56,860 nucleotides of DNA from positions 1 to 56,860 of the forward strand of contig JAMFRP010000046.1 of assembly GCA_026224775.1 (NCBI GenBank), read 5' to 3'. The position numbers and the translations under genes are program-made. The notes under the pieces are model-generated. The model saw only the letters and a list, made by a program, of their open reading frames with translations. It was not told where the DNA came from and did no database searches. The stretch is from Bacteroidota bacterium. Lineage in GTDB: Bacteria > Bacteroidota > Bacteroidia > Sphingobacteriales > Sphingobacteriaceae. Within the stretch, counting starts at the first letter, position 1. Each line of letters begins with the position of its first letter. Below are positions 27,558 to 36,211 of this stretch, in pieces.

Positions 27558-27914
27558 TTACAAATGCTTGCCTATTTCCGTCAACACAGTTCGTATATCT
27601 GTCAATATCTGCTTATTCTCAAACCTTAAGATGGTTAGTCCCAATAAGCCTAATACTTCGTCACGGTTTTTATCATATTCTTTTTTTAATTGATGAATCG
27701 AGCCATCGGCCTCAATAACCAATTTAGCTTTAGCGCAATAGAAATCAGGGATATAATATAAATCTTTATCAAAGGTTGATTTTGCACAAATTGGGTATTG
27801 ACGTAAAAATTTATGATCAAATAATTTGCGGTTCCTGAGATGATACCAAAGAACTTTTTCAGCAGGAGTTTCTCGCTGCCTTAATTCCCGGCATAATTCG
27901 GTTATAGATTGCAT
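27558..27914 (-). CDS. DUF559 endonuclease-like protein (Vsr/PD-(D/E)XK type)
   Basis: 118 residues. It contains the DUF559 pattern: an N-terminal RETPAEKVLWYHLRNRKL helix, the strand KFLRQYPI, the acidic core YYIPDFYCAKAKLVIEADGS (Asp then Glu-x-Asp), and the C-terminal VLGLLGLTILRFENKQIL. The fold is related to very-short-patch repair endonucleases. No methylase or restriction partner is nearby. It is bracketed by CACCTCTTTGTCGC-family repeats (one unit downstream, a degenerate copy and three units upstream), a context that suggests association with the repeats rather than with a host pathway. Confidence 0.85.
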   Translation of the reverse strand: MQSITELCRELRQRETPAEKVLWYHLRNRKLFDHKFLRQYPICAKSTFDKDLYYIPDFYCAKAKLVIEADGSIHQLKKEYDKNRDEVLGLLGLTILRFENKQILTDIRTVLTEIGKHL

Positions 27915-27937
27915 AGCTAAAAATAATAAAATATTTT

Positions 27938-28195
27938 TTCATCACTTTGTGCCGAAGACATAGAGGGAAATTAAACTTATATTTTCACCTCTTTGTCGCG
28001 CAGCGATAGAGAGGTCAGCCAGCGCAGCGTAGCTGGGTGAGTTGATGTCGCTTGCAGAGTACTCACCTGGTCTTGCTACGCTCGACCACCCTCTCTACCG
28101 CAAGCGGTAAAGAGGGGAATTCAATTTATGGTTTTCACCTCTTTGTCGCACAGCGATAGAGAGGTCGACCAGCGAAGCGTTGTCGGGTGAGTTAA
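27938..28195. repeat. Cluster of CACCTCTTTGTCGC-family repeats: degenerate E, B, inverted D, C
   Basis: A decayed copy lies at 27938-27967 (TTCATCACTTTGTG and ACATAGAGGG). Unit B is at 27984-28043, with hairpin II stem CAGC/GCTG and core GCGCAGC. Inverted unit D is at about 28060-28118, with stem GGTC/GACC and core GCGTAGC. Unit C is at 28134-28195, nearly identical to unit A at 27479, and abuts the beta-lactamase stop codon. No gene is present. Confidence 0.8.
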
Positions 28196-29098
28196 CTATT
28201 TATATTTCTTCAACAACTGGTTATCATATGCAGCCTTTGCAATTTTTGCGATAACCAGATCGCGGGTAGCTTCATCCGCAGTTGAACTGGTTATGAATAT
28301 AGCGATAGCCACATGTTTACCGTTTGGCAAGGTAATAACGCCAACGTCATTTGTACCAAGCGCTAAGCCAGCAGCATTAGTTCCTGATGTGCCAGTTTTG
28401 TGCGCAACAACCGTACCTGCAGGTAATAAGCCTTTAATTCGGTTAGGCCCTGTTGTAGTTGCAACCATTAATTTATTTAAATAATCTCTGCTTGCAGGTT
28501 TTAAAACATTCCCGCTATATAAAGTATCCAAAAGTTGTATAACGGCCTTCGGTTTACACCAATCAGTATATTGGCTTTCCGGTGTTTTCGCCATATCTTC
28601 TTCAGATGCTTCAATATTAATGCCCCTAATCTTAATCATATGCAGGTAATACTCAACCTGATCAGCACCACCTAATTTTTCAAGTAAAATATCGCAGGCA
28701 TCGTCATCACTTTGAGATACCATATAACTCATTAAATCATTTATCGACACATCAACATCTCCATTAGGATATTTGTCGCGTAAGGGGCTATATATTGGCG
28801 GTAGATCCTTCTTTTTGATATGAATTGTTTGGTTCAGCGTTAATACACCCGAATCAACCAGGTGCAATACCGCCATAGCAATCGGGAATTTCATCACGCT
28901 TTCCATCACCAAACGGGCATTGCCGTTGTAATTTACTGTATCTCTATCCTCTAAACCCAGCACAGATACGCCAACAATACCTTTGGCAGATTTAGCGATT
29001 TCCGCAATTTGAGGACGAAGAACGCTTGATTGTGCGAATGATGTATTAATTACCAACGCGAGGGCTGCCGTTAACACGACTTTATACATTGTGGACAT
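28196..29098 (-). CDS. Class A beta-lactamase, subclass A2-like, with SDD in place of SDN
   Basis: A 300-residue periplasmic enzyme with a signal peptide (about 1-22). The catalytic SVMK (residues 67-70) and KTG (234-236) are present. The third motif, usually Ser-Asp-Asn, is Ser-Asp-Asp (130-132, in SQSDDDACD). The omega-loop region contains PESQYTDWCKP, resembling the A2/extended loop of Bacteroidota enzymes (CfxA, CblA, PER relatives). It should hydrolyse beta-lactams, but replacement of the Asn that contacts substrate may change activity. The spectrum cannot be predicted. Confidence 0.88.
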   Translation of the reverse strand: MSTMYKVVLTAALALVINTSFAQSSVLRPQIAEIAKSAKGIVGVSVLGLEDRDTVNYNGNARLVMESVMKFPIAMAVLHLVDSGVLTLNQTIHIKKKDLPPIYSPLRDKYPNGDVDVSINDLMSYMVSQSDDDACDILLEKLGGADQVEYYLHMIKIRGINIEASEEDMAKTPESQYTDWCKPKAVIQLLDTLYSGNVLKPASRDYLNKLMVATTTGPNRIKGLLPAGTVVAHKTGTSGTNAAGLALGTNDVGVITLPNGKHVAIAIFITSSTADEATRDLVIAKIAKAAYDNQLLKKYK

Positions 29099-29230
29099 AT
29101 CTTGGGTAGATTTTATTACTAATTATATTAACGTTTGGAAAATTAAGAAATTACTGGCAGATAAGCTTTCATTAATGAATACATTTTCATAAAAATTTTG
29201 TTTCTTGTAGTTCATTTCACCGACTTTATT

Positions 29231-30847
29231 ATGCACAGAAGAAATTTCCTTAAAACGGGCTCTATAGCCGGAATTACTTTATCGGCCTTAAGTATCAATG
29301 CTTGTACCCCGGCACCTAAAAAATCAGTAACCGATGCACCTGCAAATGACAACTTTGAGCTTAACGAAGTAACTGTAGCGCAATTGCAGGAGTACATGAA
29401 AAGCGGGAAATATTCTTCGCATGCTATTACCCAATTATACCTTACCCGTATTAATGATATTGATAAAAATGGCCCAAAGCTAAACGCCATTATTGAGTTA
29501 AATCCCGATGCACTATCTATAGCCGATGAAATGGATAATGAGCGCAAATCAGGTAAAATTCGCGGGGCGTTACATGGGGTACCCGTGCTTTTAAAAGATA
29601 ACATCAACACTAAAGATAAAATTGCCACCACCGCCGGCTCGCTTGCTTTAGCCGATAACTATGTGGGTAAGGATGCTTTCATTATAAATCGTCTGCGTGA
29701 GGCCGGTGCTGTAATTTTAGGCAAAACAAACTTAAGCGAATGGGCAAATTTCCGTTCCACCCGCTCATGCAGTGGTTGGAGCAGTAAAGGAGGGCAAACT
29801 AAATGCCCCTATATTTTGGATCGTAACCCCAGCGGATCAAGCGCGGGTACAGGATCAGCAGTTTCAGCAAATTTATGTGCGATAGGAATCGGAACTGAAA
29901 CGGATGGCTCAGTAGTATCGCCATCATCAGTAAATGGAATTGTAGGTATTAAACCTACTGTAGGTTTATTGAGCCGTACGGGTATCATCCCTATATCAAA
30001 AACACAGGATACTGCCGGGCCAATGGCTCGGACCGTTACAGATGCCGCGATTTTATTAGGAATATTAGCAGGCGTAGACCCTGAAGATGCTTATGCACCA
30101 GAGGATAAAAGTAAAATACAACCCGATTACACCAAATTTTTAGATGCGAATGGACTGCAAGGCAAACGCTTAGGCATCGAAAAGACAGCCTACGCAGGCA
30201 ACCCTGATATGGAGGCCTTATTGCAGGATGCAGTTGCGGTTTTAAAAAGCAAAGGCGCAACCATTATTGATGTAGAACTGGTAAAGGAATTAAAACCAAT
30301 AGGTACTGATGAATTTACCGTATTGCTATACGAATTTAAGGATGGGCTAAACAAATACCTGAACACTGCCAACTCAAAAGTAAAATCGCTGGCTGATGTA
30401 ATGGCCTTTAACAAAGCTAACGCGGCCAAAGCGATGCCTTTTTTTAAACAGGAGATAATGGAGCAGGCACAGGCAAAAGGTGATTTAAACAGTAAAGAAT
30501 ATTTAGATGCCGCAGCAAAAACCACCGGCATCACACGCAAAGCGATTGATACAATTATGAGCCATAATAAACTCGATGCCATCATCGCCCCAACAAACGG
30601 CTTCGCCTGCACTATCGATCTGGTGAACGGCGATTATGATAATGGTTTTGGCTTCTCTACTCCTGCTGCAATGGCGGGCTATCCACATATTACCGTACCA
30701 ATGGGCGCGGCACATGGTTTGCCAATTGGTTTATCATTTATAAGTACCGCTTATAAGGAAGCTGATATTATTAAGTTGGCATATGCCTATGAACAGGCAT
30801 CTAAAAAAAGAGTTATTCCCCAGTTTAAAGTGGATCTATTAGGGTAA
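29231..30847 (+). CDS. Amidase-signature hydrolase, probable Tat lipoprotein
   Basis: 538 residues from ATG 29231. That start gives a twin-arginine leader HRRNFLKTGS followed by a hydrophobic segment and SINAC lipobox, pointing to Tat export and lipidation; the earlier in-frame start at 29198 would bury it. The Ser-cisSer-Lys triad is seen as Lys in VLLKDNINTKD, cis-Ser in the GSS of DRNPSGSSAGTGS, and the nucleophile Ser in the ETDGSVVSPS stretch. The substrate is an unknown amide (families include peptide amidases). Confidence 0.88.
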   Translation: MHRRNFLKTGSIAGITLSALSINACTPAPKKSVTDAPANDNFELNEVTVAQLQEYMKSGKYSSHAITQLYLTRINDIDKNGPKLNAIIELNPDALSIADEMDNERKSGKIRGALHGVPVLLKDNINTKDKIATTAGSLALADNYVGKDAFIINRLREAGAVILGKTNLSEWANFRSTRSCSGWSSKGGQTKCPYILDRNPSGSSAGTGSAVSANLCAIGIGTETDGSVVSPSSVNGIVGIKPTVGLLSRTGIIPISKTQDTAGPMARTVTDAAILLGILAGVDPEDAYAPEDKSKIQPDYTKFLDANGLQGKRLGIEKTAYAGNPDMEALLQDAVAVLKSKGATIIDVELVKELKPIGTDEFTVLLYEFKDGLNKYLNTANSKVKSLADVMAFNKANAAKAMPFFKQEIMEQAQAKGDLNSKEYLDAAAKTTGITRKAIDTIMSHNKLDAIIAPTNGFACTIDLVNGDYDNGFGFSTPAAMAGYPHITVPMGAAHGLPIGLSFISTAYKEADIIKLAYAYEQASKKRVIPQFKVDLLG

Positions 30848-30901
30848 ACATAATGGCAAGCCACTGAAAGCAATCTTGTGGCAACTTGTCAATCAAAACG
30901 G

Positions 30902-30909
30902 TATCTTTG
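30902..30909 (+). promoter_or_regulatory. -7 box of the small lipoprotein gene
   Basis: TATCTTTG matches TAnnTTTG, 17 bases before the ATG at 30926. It supports that start over an in-frame one at 30878. Confidence 0.5.
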
Positions 30910-30925
30910 TAACTTAATCCTTATC

Positions 30926-31462
30926 ATGAAAAATCTTACAAAACTTTTTATTGTTGGTTTGTCTGCTATAACTGTCTTTACTGCTTGTAATAAAACCACT
31001 GTAACCACGTCGACTAGTACTACCGGTTCATCATCTTCTATGAAACTGGCATATAACAACACAAACCTGGCGTTTAACACTTGTATCGCGCTTCAGGGTA
31101 GTGTTAACGGTAGCGAGCAGTTAATTATATCGGGCTATAATGTAACTAAAAGCCAAATTAGCGATAATAGCTTTGAGGTAGATTTATTTGCCGATATTGA
31201 TAGCATAAAGGTTGGCCAGGTGTTTCCAGCTTCCACTATATTTGAACAACCACATAGCATGTCGCTGTTCTTTTTTCCGGATACAACTAATGCTTATGTA
31301 ACTCAGGTTGCTCAGCCAATAGGGTCGGTAACTATAACAGCGGTTACGTCTAACGAGATTAGGGGAACATTCTCTGGTGGATTATTTAATTCAGACGATT
31401 TTGAGGCAAGCGCTCTGATCAATACAATAACCAACGGTTCATTCACTGCGAAACGCGAATAA
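30926..31462 (+). CDS. Putative small lipoprotein
   Basis: 178 residues with a type II signal peptide (MKNLTKLFIVGLSAITVFTAC, lipid Cys at about 21). A Thr/Ser-rich spacer and a beta-rich domain of about 130 residues follow, including GSVTITAVTSNEIRGTFSG near the C terminus, a pattern like the DUF6252-type domains of Bacteroidota. No catalytic motif is visible; function unknown. Confidence 0.75.
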   Translation: MKNLTKLFIVGLSAITVFTACNKTTVTTSTSTTGSSSSMKLAYNNTNLAFNTCIALQGSVNGSEQLIISGYNVTKSQISDNSFEVDLFADIDSIKVGQVFPASTIFEQPHSMSLFFFPDTTNAYVTQVAQPIGSVTITAVTSNEIRGTFSGGLFNSDDFEASALINTITNGSFTAKRE

Positions 31463-31522
31463 TTCCGGCCTTATTTTTGTTTTCAATCCTGATAAAATAT
31501 TATCTTGTCAAAAAAATAAATC

Positions 31523-32449
31523 ATGGAATTTGGCAGAGTAACACCGGGAGAGTTAGAGGAAGCAGATTTTACGTTACCACCTGACCCTGAACTAACAATA
31601 AAAACACTTAGCGTCTCAAAAAATGACAAACCATTTCAGGTTCATGTGGGCTGTGCTAAATGGGGACGTAAGGAATGGGTTGGTAAAATATATCCCCTAA
31701 AAACAAAAGACGCCAATTTTTTAGATGAATATGTAAAGCATTTTGACTGCATCGAGCTAAACGCCACGTTCTATAATGTATACCCGCCTGCCACCATTAG
31801 TAAATGGAAAGAAAAGGCAGATACTAATCCTGATTTCAAATTCTGCCCTAAATTCTCACAAAGCATCAGCCATATCCGTCGTTTAAAAAACGCTGATGAT
31901 ATAACCACCATTTATTATGAAGGTATTATGGCCTTCGGCGATAAATTAGGGCCGTTATTTTTGCAATTAAGCGATAATTATACACCAAAAAGCTTCCCCG
32001 AGTTAAAAATATATTTGGAAAGCCTGCCCAAAGATGTACCTGTATTTGTAGAATTAAGGCATAAAGAATGGTTTGCCGATGCAACGGTGCGTGTGCAAGT
32101 ATTTGAGCTGTTCCATCAGTTAAATATAGGTGCGGTTATAACTGATGCTACTGGGCGAAGAGATGTAGTACACATGGAATTGCCTACACCACATGCCTTC
32201 ATCCGTTTTGTGGGTAACAGCCTCCACCGTTCTGATTACGCCCGTTGCGACGAATGGGTGGAACGCATAAAGCAATGGCGAAACATGGGTCTGCAATCAT
32301 GCTGGTTCTTTATGCACCAGCACGACGAGCGGTATTCCCCTGAATTAGCGGATTATGTAATTGAAAAATTAAATCAGGAACTGGGCACACAATTACAGCG
32401 ACCAAAATTTATTGACAGGGATAAACCAGCACCGGGGTTGTTTGATTGA
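31523..32449 (+). CDS. DUF72 domain protein (YecE-like)
   Basis: 308 residues, cytoplasmic, TIM-barrel-like DUF72 family. Signatures are VHVGCAKWGRKEWVGKIYP (near residue 39), FDCIELNATFYNVYPPATI, FKFCPKFSQSISHIRR, VFVELRHKEWF and the C-terminal CWFFMHQHDE. The biochemical role of the family is not established; it is widespread and often linked to DNA metabolism by context. It stands alone with its own start near a weak TTATCTTG box. Confidence 0.88.
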   Translation: MEFGRVTPGELEEADFTLPPDPELTIKTLSVSKNDKPFQVHVGCAKWGRKEWVGKIYPLKTKDANFLDEYVKHFDCIELNATFYNVYPPATISKWKEKADTNPDFKFCPKFSQSISHIRRLKNADDITTIYYEGIMAFGDKLGPLFLQLSDNYTPKSFPELKIYLESLPKDVPVFVELRHKEWFADATVRVQVFELFHQLNIGAVITDATGRRDVVHMELPTPHAFIRFVGNSLHRSDYARCDEWVERIKQWRNMGLQSCWFFMHQHDERYSPELADYVIEKLNQELGTQLQRPKFIDRDKPAPGLFD

Positions 32450-32450
32450 G

Positions 32451-32588
32451 TCTGAACCTGGATTAAACGGATTTATTTGATTAAATAGGATGCAAATCTT
32501 AATTGATGATTTAATCAAGAAAATCTGTTAATCCAACAAATCATGGTTCAGACAGTTAATTAAATAAATCCGTTTAATCCTGGTTCAC
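32451..32588. repeat. MITE-like palindromic element filling a convergent gap
   Basis: Terminal inverted repeats of 33 bases (32452-32484 and about 32556-32588) match at 30 positions; both contain GGATTAAACGGATTTATTT or its complement. An inner segment TGGTTCAGAC (about 32544-32553) repeats the end motif. The element spans exactly from the DUF72 stop to the DUF1345 stop and could act as a bidirectional terminator. Confidence 0.8.
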
Positions 32589-33280
32589 TATTGCGTTATC
32601 AAACCCGATATTACATTAATACTTAATGCAACAATAGCAGTATTAAAAGCAAAAGAAATCAGTCCATGCAGCAGGCATAGCCGACGAATACTTCTATCGG
32701 TAATTTGTACATCGGATACCTGAAAGGTCATCCCAACAACAAAACCAAAGTAAATAAAGTCAAGGAAATCGGGTTCTTTGGTGTCCGGAAAATCAAGTCC
32801 CCCACCCTTTTTAGTCCCGCCATCGTCAGTATCTGTATCATAAAACAGATGGGCGTATCGTAATGAAAATACGGTATGAACAAGCCACCACGATATTGCA
32901 ACTGCCCCAATGGCTAATAAAATATGCTCATTCTTACCGGTTTCCGAGATTCCTTTGGGTGATTTTAGTAGAAAAATAATAGCTGCCAAACTTACTATAG
33001 ACGCTGTTATAATAAACGCGAAAAGAAACGTGCGGCTGGAATCCTGCAGTTTAGCAATTTTTTTCACCTCACGGGGATGAGACGTTAAAATAATAATCCA
33101 ATTAAAAATAATTATGGTAGATGCGCAAGCTATCCAGGTAACTAAAGCAAGCTCGGGAATAGTAAGTCTGTTCAAAAAAATAAAAAAGACTATCACACTA
33201 ACCACTAATGCCATCATTAAACGGTAGTGCGCATCAATTTTGTAGAAAAAACGTTTATCAGTTGCTATTGTATTTGTCAT
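32588..33280 (-). CDS. DUF1345 membrane protein
   Basis: 230 residues with about five transmembrane helices. The family signature is in the second half: LRYAHLFYDTD near residue 125 and DFLDFIYFGFVVGMTFQVSDVQITD near 165, resembling an ion-channel filter-like repeat. Function unestablished. It lies 6 bases after ywbE in an argH-ywbE-DUF1345 run on the minus strand. Confidence 0.85.
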   Translation of the reverse strand: MTNTIATDKRFFYKIDAHYRLMMALVVSVIVFFIFLNRLTIPELALVTWIACASTIIIFNWIIILTSHPREVKKIAKLQDSSRTFLFAFIITASIVSLAAIIFLLKSPKGISETGKNEHILLAIGAVAISWWLVHTVFSLRYAHLFYDTDTDDGGTKKGGGLDFPDTKEPDFLDFIYFGFVVGMTFQVSDVQITDRSIRRLCLLHGLISFAFNTAIVALSINVISGLITQ

Positions 33281-33286
33281 TGTTTG

Positions 33287-33487
33287 TTAATCTTCTTCGA
33301 TGATTTCAATAACCCGGCCAACCTGCCCATCCTCCAACCGCACCTTAATACCTCGTGAATGATGCGAAGAACTTGTTAGCAGATCCTTCACAAACCCTCG
33401 GGTACGTTTCCCTGAACGCTGATCTTTTTTCAGGATGATATCAACTTCCAAGCCCGGATAAATATCTGCTCTGTTTTGGCCGTTCAT
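33287..33487 (-). CDS. YwbE family protein
   Basis: 66 residues, matching the small basic YwbE family along its whole length (DIYPGLEVDIILKKDQRSGK, RGFVKDLLTSSSHHSRGIKV, GQVGRVIEII). The fold looks like a small beta barrel; function unknown. It is separated from argH by one base, so co-transcription is very likely. Confidence 0.9.
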   Translation of the reverse strand: MNGQNRADIYPGLEVDIILKKDQRSGKRTRGFVKDLLTSSSHHSRGIKVRLEDGQVGRVIEIIEED

Positions 33488-33488
33488 G

Positions 33489-34823
33489 TTATTTGACTAA
33501 TTCTTCAATTGCTTGTTTCACTTTGGCAAAATCAAAGCTATTTACCAGCTTGTTAAATGCTTCCTCAATATGCTCATTTCCCAGGTTTCCAATACTGCCT
33601 TCGTGGGTATGATTCACTTTTTTGTCAGGATTAAATTCGCCTTTTTCAATAGCTAAGCCCACTTGTTTATAAGCATCGCGAAATGGCGTACCACTTAAAG
33701 TTAGGCGGTTCACCTCTTCTACGCTAAACAAGTAAGCATATTTAGGGTCATTCAATATATCCGTTTTTACGGTAATGTTTTGCAGCATAAAGGTTGCCAT
33801 GTGCAGGCAGCTTTTCAACTCCGTAAACGCAGGGAACAACAATTCCTTAAGCAACTGCAATTCACGGTGATAACCTGATGGCAAATTGGTGGTCATCATA
33901 GCCACATCATTCGGCAGCGCCTGTATGCGGTTGCATTTGCCACGCATAATTTCCCAAACATCCGGGTTTTTTTTGTGTGGCATAATGCTGCTGCCGGTAG
34001 TTAAAGTATCGGGATAGCTTACAAAAGCGAAATTTTGACTTAAATACAAAGCCTGATCCATAGCCATTTTAGCCAATGTAGCCGCTATGGATGATAAAGC
34101 TTGCGCGATGATACGCTCAGTTTTACCACGACCCATTTGCGCGTAAACTACATTATAGTTAAGGCTATCAAAACCTAACAATTTGGTAGTTAAAGTACGG
34201 TTTAACGGGAATGAAGAACCATAACCCGCAGCCGAACCTAATGGGTTTTTATTAGTGATTTTATAAGCAGCTAAAACCAGTTCCAAATCGTCTCCCAAAC
34301 TTTCAGCATAAGCACCAAACCATAAGCCGAAGGACGATGGCATGGCTACCTGCAAATGGGTATAGCCCGGCAAAAGCACATCCTTATACTTTTCGCTAAG
34401 CTCAATTAACTGACGAAACAGAATTTGAGTTTCCTCAACTACCTGTTGCAGTTCATTCCTGAAGAATAATTTGAGGTCAACCAAAACTTGGTCGTTACGT
34501 GAGCGGCCGCTATGTATTTTTTTACCGGCATCGCCAATACGTTGGGTAAGCAGCATCTCTACTTGCGAATGCACATCTTCAACACCCGGCTCTATAGTAA
34601 AATTACCTTGCTCAATATCTTTATAAATAGCTTTTAATTCGCGCTGAACTAATTTCAGATCATCGCTGCTCATCAATCCAATGCTTTCCAACATTTGCGT
34701 ATGCGCCAGCGATCCCAGCACGTCAAAAGCCGCCATTTGATGGTCAAATTCCGTATCACGGCCAACGGTAAAACTTTCTACCAGTTGATTAACATTTGTA
34801 GTTTTTTGCCACAATTTACTCAT
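33489..34823 (-). CDS. argH: Argininosuccinate lyase
   Basis: 444 residues of the fumarase/aspartase superfamily. It splits argininosuccinate into arginine and fumarate, the last step of arginine synthesis. The superfamily signature is GSSIMPHKKNPDVWE (near residue 275). Other hallmarks are HSRSRNDQV near the N-terminal third, LPGYTHLQVAMP, and NPLGSAAGYG. The upstream argE-like gene on the same strand supports an arginine locus; argG, argB, argC and argD are not in this window. Confidence 0.95.
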   Translation of the reverse strand: MSKLWQKTTNVNQLVESFTVGRDTEFDHQMAAFDVLGSLAHTQMLESIGLMSSDDLKLVQRELKAIYKDIEQGNFTIEPGVEDVHSQVEMLLTQRIGDAGKKIHSGRSRNDQVLVDLKLFFRNELQQVVEETQILFRQLIELSEKYKDVLLPGYTHLQVAMPSSFGLWFGAYAESLGDDLELVLAAYKITNKNPLGSAAGYGSSFPLNRTLTTKLLGFDSLNYNVVYAQMGRGKTERIIAQALSSIAATLAKMAMDQALYLSQNFAFVSYPDTLTTGSSIMPHKKNPDVWEIMRGKCNRIQALPNDVAMMTTNLPSGYHRELQLLKELLFPAFTELKSCLHMATFMLQNITVKTDILNDPKYAYLFSVEEVNRLTLSGTPFRDAYKQVGLAIEKGEFNPDKKVNHTHEGSIGNLGNEHIEEAFNKLVNSFDFAKVKQAIEELVK

Positions 34824-34931
34824 GCTACAAATATGCTATAAATATTTTATTGATACTTAGGAAAGGTGCAATCGGATAAATATTGAGGTCGAGTGATTGT
34901 GATTGCTTTTATACCTAACGAAATTTATAAT

Positions 34932-35010
34932 GTCATTGCGAGGTACGAAGCAATCGCGAACTTTGCAAGACTGCTTTTCTACGTGCGATTGCTTCGTACC
35001 TCGCAATGAC
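34932..35010. repeat. Palindromic repeat, GTCATTGCGAG family, copy 4
   Basis: 79 bases, arms GTCATTGCGAGGTACGAAGC and GCTTCGTACCTCGCAATGAC, a perfect inverted pair. Compared with the copy at 22400, one stem pair is swapped (A-T for T-A) with both sides changed. It sits between argH and the argE-like gene. Confidence 0.88.
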
Positions 35011-35021
35011 ATACGGTCAAA

Positions 35022-36086
35022 TCAAACCAAACGTTCGAGCATTTTAATATACAATTCAATCCCTTCTCTGATCTCATCTACATAAACAAACTCATCAGCT
35101 GTATGCGAGCGTGCAGAATCACCAGGCCCAACTTTAATGGATTGAATATCAAGTAAAGATTGATCAGATGTAGTAGGCGAACCATAAGTTGTTCTACCTA
35201 AAGCTATACCGGCTTGTACTATTGGGTGTTCTTTATCTATTGATGATGGTTTTAACCTGATCGATCTTGGTTGAACATCGCATTTTACATGCTGGCGGAT
35301 AATTTCCAGCACTTCTTCATTACGATAAGCATCAGTTACCCTAACATCAACGGTAAACACACAGCTTGCAGGCACCACATTGTGTTGTGAGCCGGCATTT
35401 ATAATAGTAACCGACATTTTTATCGGCCCAAAAACTTCTGATTCTTTAGGGAAACGGAAGCTGCGGAACCATTCAATATCTGCCAAAGCATTGTAAATAG
35501 CATTCTCGCCTTCCTCACGTGCAGCGTGACCAGCTTTGCCATGTGCAGTACAATCCAACACCATTAAACCGCGTTCGGCAATGGCTAACTGCATAAGGGT
35601 TGGCTCACCAACTATACCAAAATCAAGCTGACCTAGTTCGGGAATAATCAGTTCTAAACCATTAACACCGGAAATTTCCTCTTCGGCAGTGGTGGCTAAA
35701 CAAAAATTATATTTAAGATTTTCTTTGTTATAAAAATAAAGGAAGCTTGCGATTAACGATACCAAACATCCACCGGCATCATTACTGCCTAAGCCATAAA
35801 GTTTACCATCTTCAATCTTAGCATCGTAAGGATCACGGGTATAACCCGAATTTGGTCTTACGGTATCGTGATGCGAATTCAATAAAATAGTAGGCTTCGC
35901 CGGGTCGAAGTGCTTATTCCAAGCCCAAAGATTGTTTAATTTACGATGCATGGTAATACCATGGCCTTTCATAAATTCCTGGATGGTGTCGGCTGTTTTG
36001 TCCTCTTCTTTGCTGAATGATGGTATCGAAATCAGTTTTTGCAACAACGCTACTGCCTGATCAAAAAGTTTTTCTGTATCGGTCAT
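35022..36086 (-). CDS. M20-family deacylase, ArgE-like (acetylornithine/acetylcitrulline deacetylase)
   Basis: 354 residues. Two-zinc M20 peptidase motifs are seen: LLNSHHDTVRP (near 68), GLGSNDAGG (near 96), ATTAEEEISG (near 130) and the dimerisation domain (about 165-270). Being 198 bases upstream of argH on the same strand points to arginine synthesis. Bacteroidota often use an acylated pathway (acetyl- or succinyl-ornithine transcarbamylase), so the natural substrate may be N-acyl-citrulline rather than acetylornithine. DapE-type activity cannot be excluded. Confidence 0.82.
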   Translation of the reverse strand: MTDTEKLFDQAVALLQKLISIPSFSKEEDKTADTIQEFMKGHGITMHRKLNNLWAWNKHFDPAKPTILLNSHHDTVRPNSGYTRDPYDAKIEDGKLYGLGSNDAGGCLVSLIASFLYFYNKENLKYNFCLATTAEEEISGVNGLELIIPELGQLDFGIVGEPTLMQLAIAERGLMVLDCTAHGKAGHAAREEGENAIYNALADIEWFRSFRFPKESEVFGPIKMSVTIINAGSQHNVVPASCVFTVDVRVTDAYRNEEVLEIIRQHVKCDVQPRSIRLKPSSIDKEHPIVQAGIALGRTTYGSPTTSDQSLLDIQSIKVGPGDSARSHTADEFVYVDEIREGIELYIKMLERLV

Positions 36087-36099
36087 AAATATATGTGCG

Positions 36100-36107
36100 C
36101 AAAAATA
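36100..36107 (-). promoter_or_regulatory. -7 box of the argE-like gene
   Basis: On the minus strand TATTTTTG matches TAnnTTTG, 13 bases before the ATG at 36086. Confidence 0.45.
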
Positions 36108-36211
36108 ATCTTTTTATGAAGATAGCGGGTATATAGCGGCTATATTGTATAGTCATTATAATATTACAAACACCAAAAGGCTGTTTAAACTATAATTTTT
36201 AACTTGCCATC

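Noticed and set aside
27479..28195. CRISPR array
   Set aside because: Units are internally palindromic, unequally spaced, in both orientations, and interrupted by a gene. There are no uniform spacers and no cas genes.
30878..30925. Earlier start for the small lipoprotein
   Set aside because: It would place the promoter box inside the gene and spoil the lipoprotein signal peptide.
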